DNA from: Hyphomicrobiaceae bacterium
GTDB lineage: Bacteria > Pseudomonadota > Alphaproteobacteria > Rhizobiales > Ancalomicrobiaceae
Assembly: GCA_016793065.1 (NCBI GenBank)
Contig: JAEULV010000085.1
Location: forward strand, 1-32,742
DNA length: 32,742 nucleotides
Reading direction: 5' to 3'
The position numbers and the translations under genes are program-made. Each line of letters begins with the position of its first letter. Within the stretch, counting starts at the first letter, position 1. The notes beneath the pieces are model-generated. The model ran no database searches, had not been told where the DNA came from, and saw only the letters and a program-made list of their open reading frames with translations. Shown piece by piece: positions 8,411 through 15,589 of this stretch.

Positions 8411-8788
8411 ATGACCGAATTCGACACCTGGCTGACCGAGACCTATGCCGATGGTCCGCCGAGCGGCTTCACCGCGATCATCGTGCTGGTTTCGGTCGAT
8501 GCCGACGGCGTCCAGCCGGCGGCCTCGAGCTTCGTCCATGTCAGCGACGGCGAGACGCGCTGGGTCGACATGCTGCTCGTGCTGCAACGCGCCGGCTGCG
8601 AGTGGGATGCGGTGGTGTTCTTCCCCGTCCGCGCCTCCGAGGGCGGCGGCCCGGTCGCCGACGATGTCGCCCGCGAACACCGCGCCACCTGCGAGCAGGC
8701 GGTGCTGGTCGATCCGCTGTCGATCAACAAGGGCTTCTTCTGCGATCTCACCGGTCAGCGGCTGGTGGTGGAGGAGCAGGAGGAATGA
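8411..8788 (+). CDS. unrecognised 125-aa acidic protein
   Basis: I do not recognise this family. The protein is small, soluble and acidic, with a predicted mixed alpha/beta pattern: hydrophobic strands FTAIIVLVSVDADG and WDAVVFFPVRA, and an amphipathic helix around WVDMLLVLQRAGC. It has three Cys residues, including one in FFCDLTG near the C-terminus, and ends in a Glu-rich tail. There is no signal peptide or membrane segment. The ATG has GGAG seven bases upstream. Its stop codon overlaps the start of the next gene (ATGA), so the two are very likely made together and may work together. It is divergent from hupT across 222 bp, in which a weak promoter-like pair (TTGACC at 8263, CATGCT at 8286, 17-bp spacer) can be seen. 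Confidence 0.75.
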   Translation: MTEFDTWLTETYADGPPSGFTAIIVLVSVDADGVQPAASSFVHVSDGETRWVDMLLVLQRAGCEWDAVVFFPVRASEGGGPVADDVAREHRATCEQAVLVDPLSINKGFFCDLTGQRLVVEEQEE

Positions 8789-9954
8789 CCGGCCCGGCCG
8801 GTGCCGCCGGTCGGCCCCGTCAGGTCGTGCTGGTCGGCGGCGGCCATGCCCATGTTCAGGTGCTCGCCGCCCACGGCGCCCGCCCTTTCGGCGATGCTGC
8901 GCTGACCCTGATCAGCCGCGAGGCGCTGACGCCCTATTCCGGCATGCTGCCCGGCCACGTCGCCGGCGCCTATCGGCGCGATGCCATCCACATCGACCTC
9001 GCCCGTCTTGCCGCCGCCACTGGCGTTCGCCTCATCGCGGCCAACGTCATCGGTCTCGATCGCGCCAACCGCCTGATCTGGCTCGAAGGCGCTCCACCGG
9101 TCGCCTACGACATCGCCAGCTTCAATCTCGGCATCACCCCCGATCTCGACGCCATCGCCGGCGCGCGCCGGCACGCGCTGCCGGTCAAGCCGATCGGCGG
9201 CTTCCTGGCGCGGCTCGACCGGTTGATCGACGCCGCGCGCCGGCCCGACGGGCCGCGTCGCATCGCCATTGTCGGCGCCGGCGCCGCCGGCTGCGAGCTG
9301 GCGTTCTGTCTCGAGCACCGGCTGCGCGCCGAACTCGCCGCCGCCGGCCACGATCCGGCCGCGCTGACGGTGACGCTGGTCTCGGCCGGTCCGCCGCTGC
9401 CGAGCCTCGGCGCCGGCATTCGCCGCCGCGTCGATGCCGCGCTTGCCCGGCGCGGCATCGGCCTGCGCTCCGGCGAGCGCGTCACGCGCATCGACGCCGA
9501 CGGATGCGCGCTGGAACGGGGCGGCACCATCGCCGCCGACGCGGTGATCCTCGCCACGGGCGCCCGCGCGCCATCGTTTCTCGCCGCGACCGGCCTGCCG
9601 CTCGCCGACGACGGCTCGATCCGCACCCGGCCGACGCTGCAGGTCGTCGGCGACGACGATCTCTTCGCCGTCGGCGACTGCGCCCGCATCGACGCCAGTC
9701 CGCGCGAGAAGGCCGGCGTCTTCGCCGTCCGCCAGGGGCCGGTGCTGGCCGACAACCTGCGCCGTCGCCTCGCTGGCGAGCGCCTCGCGGCCTTCAAGCC
9801 GCAATCCCGGTTCCTGGTGCTGCTGGCGACCGGCGATGGCCGCGCCATCGGCGGCCGTCACGGCTGGCCGAGCATCGAGGGCGCCTGGGTCTGGTGGTGG
9901 AAGGACCGGATCGACCGCCGTTTCGTCGACCGCTTCAACCGGCTTCCGGCCTGA
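8785..9954 (+). CDS. FAD-dependent pyridine nucleotide-disulfide oxidoreductase, TIGR03169 (SelD N-terminal-like) family
   Basis: The 389-aa flavoprotein begins with an FAD-binding Rossmann motif in the form VVLVGGGHAHVQVL, the hallmark of the family also found fused to the N-terminus of some selenide,water dikinases (SelD). A second dinucleotide-binding motif (IAIVGAGAAGCEL, about residue 158) should bind NAD(P)H, and VGDCARI is the usual C-terminal FAD contact. It resembles type II NADH dehydrogenases but has no obvious membrane anchor; a Trp-rich WVWWWKDRIDRRF segment lies near the C-terminus. The substrate is unknown. It overlaps the 125-aa gene by four bases, so the pair is translationally coupled. 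No selD domain or selD gene is in the window. Confidence 0.85.
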   Translation: MTGPAGAAGRPRQVVLVGGGHAHVQVLAAHGARPFGDAALTLISREALTPYSGMLPGHVAGAYRRDAIHIDLARLAAATGVRLIAANVIGLDRANRLIWLEGAPPVAYDIASFNLGITPDLDAIAGARRHALPVKPIGGFLARLDRLIDAARRPDGPRRIAIVGAGAAGCELAFCLEHRLRAELAAAGHDPAALTVTLVSAGPPLPSLGAGIRRRVDAALARRGIGLRSGERVTRIDADGCALERGGTIAADAVILATGARAPSFLAATGLPLADDGSIRTRPTLQVVGDDDLFAVGDCARIDASPREKAGVFAVRQGPVLADNLRRRLAGERLAAFKPQSRFLVLLATGDGRAIGGRHGWPSIEGAWVWWWKDRIDRRFVDRFNRLPA

Positions 9955-10070
9955 CCGCCTCGGCGACCGCCGTTCCGCCGCTTCACAATCCCGTCAACGC
10001 CGTCGGGTTCATGTTCCGGGGTGCGCATTCACGCGTATAGTGCGGCGAAGCATGCCAGAGGAGACGCGCC

Positions 10071-10952
10071 ATGAACGACGGGACCCCGAAGATCACCCAG
10101 CCGATGATCAACCTCTATGACGAGTATACCCATCTGACGCTCGACCGCCGCCGGTTCATGGAGAGCCTCACCAAGCTCGCCGGCACGGCGGGCGCGGCGG
10201 CGATGATCGCGCCGATGCTGGCCGCCAATTCCGCCAAGGCGGCGATGGTCGCGCCGGAGGATGCCCGGCTGAAGACCTCGACGGTCGTCTGGGCCGGCGC
10301 CAATGGCGAGATGAAGGGCTACATGGCGATGCCCGCCGCCGCCACCGGCAAGCTGCCGGCCGTCATCGTCGTCCACGAGAATCGCGGCCTCAACCCGCAC
10401 ATCCAGGACGTCGTCCGCCGTGTCGCGCTCGAGGGTTATGTCGCGCTCGGTCCGGATTTCCTGTCGCCGCTCGGCGGCACCCCGGCCAATGAGGACACCG
10501 CCCGCGACATGTTCACCAAGCTCGACGCCGCCGCGACGGCGGCCAACGGCGCCGCGACGGTGGCCTTCCTCAAGGGCCACGCCAGCTCCACCGGCAAGGT
10601 CGGCGCCATGGGCTTCTGCTGGGGTGGCGGCACGGTCAACGATCTCGCCACCGCCGCGCCCGACCTGAAGGCCGGCGTCGCCTATTACGGCCGCGCCCCC
10701 AAGGCCGAGGACGTCGGCAAGATCAAGGCCCGCATGCTGCTGCACTATGCCGGCCTCGACGAGCGCATCAACGCCATGATCCCGGCCTATGAGGCGGCGC
10801 TGAAGGCCGCCGGCGTCAGCTACGCCCTGCACGTCTATGACGGCGTCAACCACGCCTTCAACAACGACACGTCGGAGGCCCGCTACAACAAGGCCGCCGC
10901 CGACCTCGCCTGGAGCCGCACCATGGCGCTGTTCAAGGAAGCGCTCGCCTGA
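10071..10952 (+). CDS. dienelactone hydrolase family protein with twin-arginine leader
   Basis: This is an alpha/beta hydrolase of 293 aa. The catalytic triad of the dienelactone hydrolase family is visible: Cys183 in GFCWGG, Asp230 in GLDERI and His261 in GVNHAF, with the supporting Glu in VVHENRGLN. The N-terminus has a 24-residue polar region, then DRRRFMESL, a hydrophobic Ala-rich stretch and an SAKAA-like cleavage site near residue 58, which fits a Tat export signal. The mature enzyme would then be periplasmic. The substrate cannot be told from sequence; relatives act on dienelactones or other lactones and esters. GGAG lies nine bases before the ATG. It is a single-gene unit: 116 bp separate it from the upstream gene and a GC-rich hairpin follows. 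Confidence 0.88.
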   Translation: MNDGTPKITQPMINLYDEYTHLTLDRRRFMESLTKLAGTAGAAAMIAPMLAANSAKAAMVAPEDARLKTSTVVWAGANGEMKGYMAMPAAATGKLPAVIVVHENRGLNPHIQDVVRRVALEGYVALGPDFLSPLGGTPANEDTARDMFTKLDAAATAANGAATVAFLKGHASSTGKVGAMGFCWGGGTVNDLATAAPDLKAGVAYYGRAPKAEDVGKIKARMLLHYAGLDERINAMIPAYEAALKAAGVSYALHVYDGVNHAFNNDTSEARYNKAAADLAWSRTMALFKEALA

Positions 10953-10972
10953 GCCGATCGCCGGTCGGGCCA

Positions 10973-11001
10973 CGGCCGCGCGGGCGAGGCTCGCGCGGCC
11001 G
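10973..11001 (+). terminator. hairpin after the dienelactone hydrolase gene
   Basis: A perfect 10-bp stem, CGGCCGCGCG (10973-10982) and CGCGCGGCCG (10992-11001), has a 9-nt loop. Only a weak CTTCGTT follows, so termination efficiency is uncertain. Confidence 0.5.
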
Positions 11002-11079
11002 CTTCGTTCGCGGGCTCTGGCGCCGGCCGCTGGCCTCGGCTATCACGGTCGCCAGTCGTCCAAGCCCGAGAGCCTGCCC

Positions 11080-11472
11080 GTGCCGTCCGCGCTTCACCTC
11101 CTGCTTGTCTTCGCCGGTGCCGGCCTGGGCGGGGTCGCGCGCTATATGGTCAATGTCGCGGCGGTGATGTTCACCGGGCCGCATTGGCCGTGGGGCACCA
11201 TGACCGTCAACGTCGTCGGCTCGCTGGCGATGGGGCTGCTCGCCCATGTGATTTCGGTGCGGCTCGGCGGTTCGCCCGAGTGGAAGCTGTTCGCCATGAC
11301 CGGCATTCTCGGCGGCTTCACCACCTTTTCCGCCTTCTCGCTCGATGCCTGGGTGTTGTGGGAGCGCGGCATGCCGGTGGCGGCCGTCGGCTATGTCGCC
11401 GCCTCGGTCGGACTGTCGATTCTGGCGCTGGTCGCCGGATTCTGGCTCGGCCGCGTCGGCTTCGGCGCCTGA
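11080..11472 (+). CDS. crcB: fluoride-specific ion channel/exporter CrcB (Fluc)
   Basis: The protein is a 130-aa inner-membrane fluoride channel that lowers cytoplasmic fluoride as a dual-topology dimer. It shows four hydrophobic segments and the family signatures GGVARYMV near the N-terminus, GTMTVNVVGS (the conserved Asn in TM2) and GILGGFTTFSAFS in TM3, whose Phe residues line the fluoride path. The start is taken as the GTG at 11080, after a CGAGAG-like ribosome site; the longer frame from 10837 overlaps the upstream gene and looks non-coding. I see no fluoride riboswitch in the 127 bp upstream. Confidence 0.9.
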   Translation: MPSALHLLLVFAGAGLGGVARYMVNVAAVMFTGPHWPWGTMTVNVVGSLAMGLLAHVISVRLGGSPEWKLFAMTGILGGFTTFSAFSLDAWVLWERGMPVAAVGYVAASVGLSILALVAGFWLGRVGFGA

Positions 11473-11481
11473 TCCGGCAAC

Positions 11482-11500
11482 GCCCCCTTGCCAAGGGGGC
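11482..11500 (+). terminator. hairpin between crcB and rluC
   Basis: GCCCCCTT (11482-11489) and AAGGGGGC (11493-11500) form an 8-bp stem with a 3-nt loop just after the crcB stop codon. No T-run follows. It may be a weak terminator or an mRNA-stabilising hairpin. Confidence 0.4.
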
Positions 11501-11542
11501 GCGAACGGGGCAGGTGAGGGGAAAGTGAAAGAGATCCCCCCA

Positions 11543-12547
11543 ATGTCCGTGATCAAGACCGTCGCCGTCACCCCCGATGAGGACGGCATCCGCCTGGACC
11601 GCTGGTTCAAGCTGCATTTCCCCGGCCTCGCCTTCGGCCACCTCAACAAACTCCTGCGCACCGGCCAGATCCGCGTCGACGGCAAGCGCGTCGACACCGC
11701 CACCCGGGTCGAGGCCGGCCAGCAGGTGCGGGTGCCGCCGCTCAACACCGATGCCCACGGCGTCGAGGAACGCCAGCCGACGAGGCTCAAGGCCGGCCCG
11801 AGCCAGGACGCCGACTTCCTGCGCTCGATCGCGCTGTTCGAGGACGACGACGTGATGGTGATCAACAAGCCGGCCGGCCTGGCGGTTCAGGGCGGCACCG
11901 GCCTGACCAAGCATGTCGACGGCATGCTCGACGCGCTGATGGACGCCAAGGGCAACAAGCCGCGCATCGTCCACCGCCTCGATCGCGACACCGCCGGCTG
12001 TCTCGTCATCGCCAAGCGCCGCGCCATCGCCGCCGAACTGGCGGCGTCGTTCCGTTCGCGCTCCGCCCGCAAGATCTATTGGGCGCTGGTCGCCGGCGTG
12101 CCGAAGCCGAAGCAGGGCCGCATCTCGACCTTCCTCGCCCGCGACGACGAAAACAGCGAGCGGATGAAGATCGCCAAGCATGGCGAGGACGGCGCCTCCC
12201 ATGCGCTGACCCACTACAGCGTCATCGATCATCTCGGCCAGCAGATGGCGTGGCTGTCGCTGAAGCCGGTCACCGGCCGAACGCATCAGTTGCGCGCCCA
12301 CACCGCCCATATCGGTCACCCGATCGTCGGCGATCCGAAATATTTCGACAAGCAGCACTGGGATCTGCCCGGCGGCATGCAGAACAAGCTGCACCTTCTG
12401 GCGCGCCGCATCGTCATCCCGCATCCGCGCGGCAAGGGCTTCATCGACGTCACCGCGCCGCTGCCGCCGCACATGGTGCAGAGCTGGAATCTGGTCGGCT
12501 TCGATTCGGCCGTCTACGACCCGATCGAGGATATCGACGACAACTGA
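11543..12547 (+). CDS. rluC: 23S rRNA pseudouridine synthase, RluC-like (RluA family)
   Basis: This enzyme should isomerise specific uridines to pseudouridine in 23S rRNA. The 334-aa protein has an N-terminal S4 RNA-binding domain (about 14-60: GIRLDRWFKLHFPGLAFGHL...) and a catalytic RluA domain with the invariant aspartate in HRLDRDTAG (Asp147) and the second signature VTGRTHQLRAH. The linker and NKPAGLAVQGGTG resemble alphaproteobacterial RluC more than RluD. An ATG at 11543 is used; an in-frame GTG at 11525, behind GAGGGG, would add six residues and is a fair alternative because the ATG has only a weak ribosome site. A second RluA-family gene lies 350 bp downstream. Confidence 0.9.
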   Translation: MSVIKTVAVTPDEDGIRLDRWFKLHFPGLAFGHLNKLLRTGQIRVDGKRVDTATRVEAGQQVRVPPLNTDAHGVEERQPTRLKAGPSQDADFLRSIALFEDDDVMVINKPAGLAVQGGTGLTKHVDGMLDALMDAKGNKPRIVHRLDRDTAGCLVIAKRRAIAAELAASFRSRSARKIYWALVAGVPKPKQGRISTFLARDDENSERMKIAKHGEDGASHALTHYSVIDHLGQQMAWLSLKPVTGRTHQLRAHTAHIGHPIVGDPKYFDKQHWDLPGGMQNKLHLLARRIVIPHPRGKGFIDVTAPLPPHMVQSWNLVGFDSAVYDPIEDIDDN

Positions 12548-12571
12548 TCCGGAATCGGAAAACGGTGCCGC

Positions 12572-12763
12572 TCAGGCGGCGCGGCGGGAGCGGACGGTCT
12601 CGGTCAACAGATCGAGATCGACGCAGAACCGGGCAACGATGGCGCTGATCACCGCTTGCAGCGTCATCGATCCGTCGTCGAGCGCCGCAAGCACGGCTTC
12701 CATGTCGCGGGCGTCGACCAGGTGCGGACGAGTGGAAGAGGGGATATCGAAACTCGGGCGCAT
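12572..12763 (-). CDS. small hypothetical protein (63 aa)
   Basis: I do not recognise this protein. The frame runs from an ATG at 12763 to a stop at 12572 and encodes 63 aa, with a Pro/Ser-rich start and a likely helical remainder (DMEAVLAALDDGSMTLQAVISAIVARF) ending in RSRRAA. It is convergent with rluC (24 bp apart) and divergent from the next pseudouridine synthase gene. A GAAGGG/AGAAG stretch upstream could serve as ribosome site. Its composition looks like protein rather than shadow, and no other gene claims this stretch. A shared promoter region with a CtrA-like box lies to its right. Confidence 0.5.
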   Translation of the reverse strand: MRPSFDIPSSTRPHLVDARDMEAVLAALDDGSMTLQAVISAIVARFCVDLDLLTETVRSRRAA

Positions 12764-12837
12764 GGCGCTTCTACCCTTCGACCTCGAGCCGTCAATTCTT
12801 GGCGACTCTCTTCATGACGAAGCGTCAGGCATTATGG

Positions 12838-12852
12838 TTAACGCTGCGTTAA
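12838..12852. promoter_or_regulatory. perfect CtrA-type box TTAA-N7-TTAA
   Basis: TTAA (12838-12841), seven bases, then TTAA (12849-12852) match the full binding site of the cell-cycle regulator CtrA of alphaproteobacteria. The left half is preceded by ATGG, which gives the known half-site TTAACCAT on the other strand. The box ends 43 bp before the start of the downstream pseudouridine synthase gene and also lies in front of the divergent 63-aa ORF. Confidence 0.55.
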
Positions 12853-12895
12853 ATAGATTCAAGTTCGGCGAAATGACGCAGTCCCGGAGCGGGAA

Positions 12896-13897
12896 ATGAC
12901 GGAGCGAACGGTCGCGATCGGCGAGAAAGGCATGCGGCTGGAGCGTTTCGTCCGGCTGCACTTCGCCGAGGCCGCCGCCGAGCCGGTCGCGGCATTGCTC
13001 AAGGCCGGCCGCCTCAGCGTCAACGGTCGCAAGGCCCGCCTGACCGACCGGCTGGAGCCCGGGCAACTGGTGGCGATTCGCGCCGCGGACCGAGGCCCGG
13101 TCGCGCGCCCGGCGTCGGCGGGGCAGGGGGGCGCCGACGCCGCCCGCGCCGGCATCGCCGCGCTGCTGATCCACGAGGACGCCGCGCTGATGGTGCTGAA
13201 CAAGCCCGCCGGGCTCGCCGTCCACCCCGGCACCCGCGTTACCGACGATCTCGACACCATGCTTTCTCGGCTGGTCGATCCCGCCACCGGCGAGCGTCCG
13301 CTGCTTGCCCATCGTCTCGACAAGGAAACCTCGGGCGTCATCGTCGCCGCCAAGACCCGCGCCGTCGCCGCCCGCCTCGGCAAGGCGCTCGCCGCCCGCG
13401 ACGTCGACAAGACCTATCTCGCCGTGGTGCATGGCCTGCCTGCGCCGCCGACCGGCAGCATCGACATCGCCCTGCGCAAAGAGCAGACCGCCAGCGGCGA
13501 CCGCATGGTCGCCGTCGACGCCGACAGCGACGGCGCGCTCGCTGCCTCGAGCGGCTACGCCGTCGTCGGCGCCTCGACCACGGCCGGCTGCGCCCGGGTG
13601 CTGCTGCGGCCGCGCACCGGCCGGCAGCACCAGTTGCGCGCCCACATGGCCCTGATCGGCCATCCGATCGTCGGCGATCGCATCTATGCCCGCCGCGCCG
13701 ATGGCAGCCTGTTGCCGACGCCCGACGGCGCCGAGGGCGGCCGGCTGCGCCTGCATGCCCTGCGCATCGCCTTCCGCCACCCGATCACCGGCGAGCCGGT
13801 CTGTTTCGAGGCGCCGGAGCCGCCGGGCTTCGGCCTCGATCTGCGCACCTCGCCGGCGCGCGCGGAAAACTCGGGCGGCGAGGCGATTGAACCATAG
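12896..13897 (+). CDS. RluA-family pseudouridine synthase, RluD-like
   Basis: This is a second pseudouridine synthase of the same superfamily, 333 aa. It has an S4-like N-terminal domain (about 13-60), a Gly/Ala-rich linker (about 65-88), and a catalytic domain with the invariant aspartate in HRLDKETSG (Asp142) and RTGRQHQLRAHMALIGHPIVGD-type signature. NKPAGLAVHPG is the RluA/RluD form, so its target rRNA or tRNA uridines probably differ from those of the rluC product; the exact site cannot be assigned. The ATG at 12896 follows GGAG with good spacing. The upstream 130 bp are AT-rich and carry a CtrA-like box. The HAD phosphatase gene follows after 33 bp. Confidence 0.87.
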   Translation: MTERTVAIGEKGMRLERFVRLHFAEAAAEPVAALLKAGRLSVNGRKARLTDRLEPGQLVAIRAADRGPVARPASAGQGGADAARAGIAALLIHEDAALMVLNKPAGLAVHPGTRVTDDLDTMLSRLVDPATGERPLLAHRLDKETSGVIVAAKTRAVAARLGKALAARDVDKTYLAVVHGLPAPPTGSIDIALRKEQTASGDRMVAVDADSDGALAASSGYAVVGASTTAGCARVLLRPRTGRQHQLRAHMALIGHPIVGDRIYARRADGSLLPTPDGAEGGRLRLHALRIAFRHPITGEPVCFEAPEPPGFGLDLRTSPARAENSGGEAIEP

Positions 13898-13930
13898 CCT
13901 TTGCCGCGGCTTTGCCCTAAACCGGCGCCC

Positions 13931-14593
13931 ATGAAACTGGTGATCTTCGACGTCGACGGCACCATCGTCGACAGCCAACACATGATCGTCGCCGCCATGA
14001 CCCGCGCCTTCGAGGCGCACGGGCTGGTCGTGCCGCCGCGCGACGAGATCCTGTCGATCGTCGGCCTGTCGCTGGTCCAGGCCGTCGGCCAATTGGTCGA
14101 CCATCATCCCGACGTACCGGTCGAGGCCGTCGCCGGCGCCTACAAGGATGCGTTCTTCTCGCTGCGCGCCGCCGGCACCACCGCCGAGCCGCTCTACGAC
14201 GGCGCCTTCGAGACGCTGCGGGCGCTGCAGGCGCGCGACGACGTGGTTCTCGCCATCGCCACCGGCAAGTCGCGGCGCGGCGTCGCCCAGTTGATCGAGC
14301 ATTACGGCCTGCACGGCCTGTTCGCCAACATCCAGACCGCCGACGATCACCCCTCCAAGCCCGATCCGGCGATGATCCTGGCGGCCTGCGCCGAAACCGG
14401 GCTGGCGCCGAGCCAGGCGGTGATGATCGGCGATACGGTCTTCGACATCACCATGGCGCGGGCGGCCGGCGCGCGCGCGCTCGGCGTCGCCTGGGGCTAT
14501 CACGAGGTCGCCGACCTGCAACGGGCCGGCGCCGATCTGGTCATCGACCGGTATGACCGGCTCATCGCCGCCGTCGACCGGCTGTTGGGGTAA
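13931..14593 (+). CDS. HAD-superfamily hydrolase (phosphoglycolate phosphatase-like, HAD-IA)
   Basis: This is a 220-aa cytoplasmic phosphatase of the haloacid dehalogenase superfamily. The four motifs are present: DVDGT (nucleophile Asp7, acid/base Asp9), a Thr in AIATGKSRRG, Lys in SKPDPAM, and the metal-binding GDTVFDI. A helical cap follows motif I, as in subfamily IA enzymes such as Gph or PpaX. The true substrate is unknown. The ATG at 13931 begins directly at the motif-I strand (MKLVIFDVDG); an upstream in-frame start at 13901 would add ten residues. Neither has a clear ribosome site. The gene sits in a likely operon, 33 bp after the pseudouridine synthase gene and 12 bp before the ATP12 gene. 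Confidence 0.85.
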   Translation: MKLVIFDVDGTIVDSQHMIVAAMTRAFEAHGLVVPPRDEILSIVGLSLVQAVGQLVDHHPDVPVEAVAGAYKDAFFSLRAAGTTAEPLYDGAFETLRALQARDDVVLAIATGKSRRGVAQLIEHYGLHGLFANIQTADDHPSKPDPAMILAACAETGLAPSQAVMIGDTVFDITMARAAGARALGVAWGYHEVADLQRAGADLVIDRYDRLIAAVDRLLG

Positions 14594-14605
14594 TTCGGGT
14601 TCACG

Positions 14606-15406
14606 ATGCGCGATTTTCTCTCCTACGATCCGGCTGAATTCGATCCGGCCAAGTTCGATCAGGTCCTCTCCCATCCCGATCCGGTCAAGCGCGCCCAGAT
14701 GTCGGTGCGGCGCGAACTGCCCAAGCGCTTCTACAACGCCGCGACCGCCGAGCCGCGCGACGGCGGCTTCGCCGTGCTGCTCGACGGCCGGCAGGTGAAG
14801 ACCCCGTCGCGCCGCGCCCTCGTGGCGCCGACGCTTGCCGCCGCCGAACTGATCGCCGCCGAATGGGCCGCCCAGGGCGAGCGCATCGACCCGGCGGTGA
14901 TGCCGGCCTCGCGCATCGCCAACTCGATCATCGACGGCGTTGCCGACAATCCCGAGCCGGTCGCCGCCGAAATCGTCAAGTATTCCGGCACCGACCTGAT
15001 CTGCTACCGCGCCGATTCCCCCGCGCGCCTGGTCGAGCGCCAGTCCGCCGCCTGGGACCCGGTGCTCGACTGGGTGGAAGAGCGGCTCGGCGCCCGCTTC
15101 CTCATCGGCGAGGGCGTCGTCCACGTCGCGCAGGAGCCCGAAGCGCTGGCGGCCGTGGCGCGCTGCCTCGACGGCGCCGATGCCTGGCGGCTCGGCTGCC
15201 TGCAGGTAATGACGACATTGACCGGTTCGGCGCTGCTGTCGCTGATGGTCGCCGACGCCGCCCTCGATCCCGAGGCCGCCTGGCTCGCCGCCCACATCGA
15301 CGAGGACTGGACCGTCGAGCACTGGGGCGAGGACGCCGAAGCCACCTCCCGCCGCGCCTTCCGCAAGGCCGAATTCCTCGCCGCCGTCACCATGCTGCGC
15401 GGATAG
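14606..15406 (+). CDS. ATP12 family F1-ATPase assembly chaperone
   Basis: The 266-aa protein matches the alphaproteobacterial ATP12 family, relatives of the mitochondrial chaperone that binds the F1 alpha subunit during assembly of ATP synthase. Recognisable segments are the FYNAATAE-to-LDGRQVKTPSRR strand region near residues 42-70, AAEWAAQGERIDP, the KYSGTDLICYRAD block, and the C-terminal region around WTVEHWGEDAEA. No signal peptide is present, consistent with a cytoplasmic assembly factor. The ATG at 14606 is 12 bp after the HAD gene, so the two are probably cotranscribed. The family is found mainly in alphaproteobacteria and mitochondria, which supports the taxonomic assignment. Confidence 0.9.
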   Translation: MRDFLSYDPAEFDPAKFDQVLSHPDPVKRAQMSVRRELPKRFYNAATAEPRDGGFAVLLDGRQVKTPSRRALVAPTLAAAELIAAEWAAQGERIDPAVMPASRIANSIIDGVADNPEPVAAEIVKYSGTDLICYRADSPARLVERQSAAWDPVLDWVEERLGARFLIGEGVVHVAQEPEALAAVARCLDGADAWRLGCLQVMTTLTGSALLSLMVADAALDPEAAWLAAHIDEDWTVEHWGEDAEATSRRAFRKAEFLAAVTMLRG

Positions 15407-15537
15407 TCGCCAACGGTTGGCCGCTTCGACCTCATTCAAGCCCGGTCCGGTTAATTCGCGGCAGCGCGAGCCCTCGCCCCCGACCGTCCGGCACCGCAGG
15501 AACGACCAGGCCTGACGGAACACCTTATCCCTGCCGC

Positions 15538-15571
15538 CCGACCGCTCAAGTCTTGGGACCTGAACGGTCGG
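15538..15571 (-). terminator. hairpin downstream of the first RTX gene
   Basis: A 13-bp stem with two G-U pairs, CCGACCG (15538-15544) plus CTCAAG against CCTGAA plus CGGTCGG (15565-15571), has an 8-nt loop. It lies 19 bp past the RTX stop codon on the minus strand and between convergent genes. No T-run is seen in either direction. Confidence 0.45.
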
Positions 15572-15589
15572 CGCTTGTCACCGCGCCTA

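Noticed and set aside
12812..15523. 903-codon minus-strand frame
   Set aside because: Antisense shadow of the pseudouridine synthase, HAD and ATP12 genes; low-complexity Gly/Arg/Asp composition.
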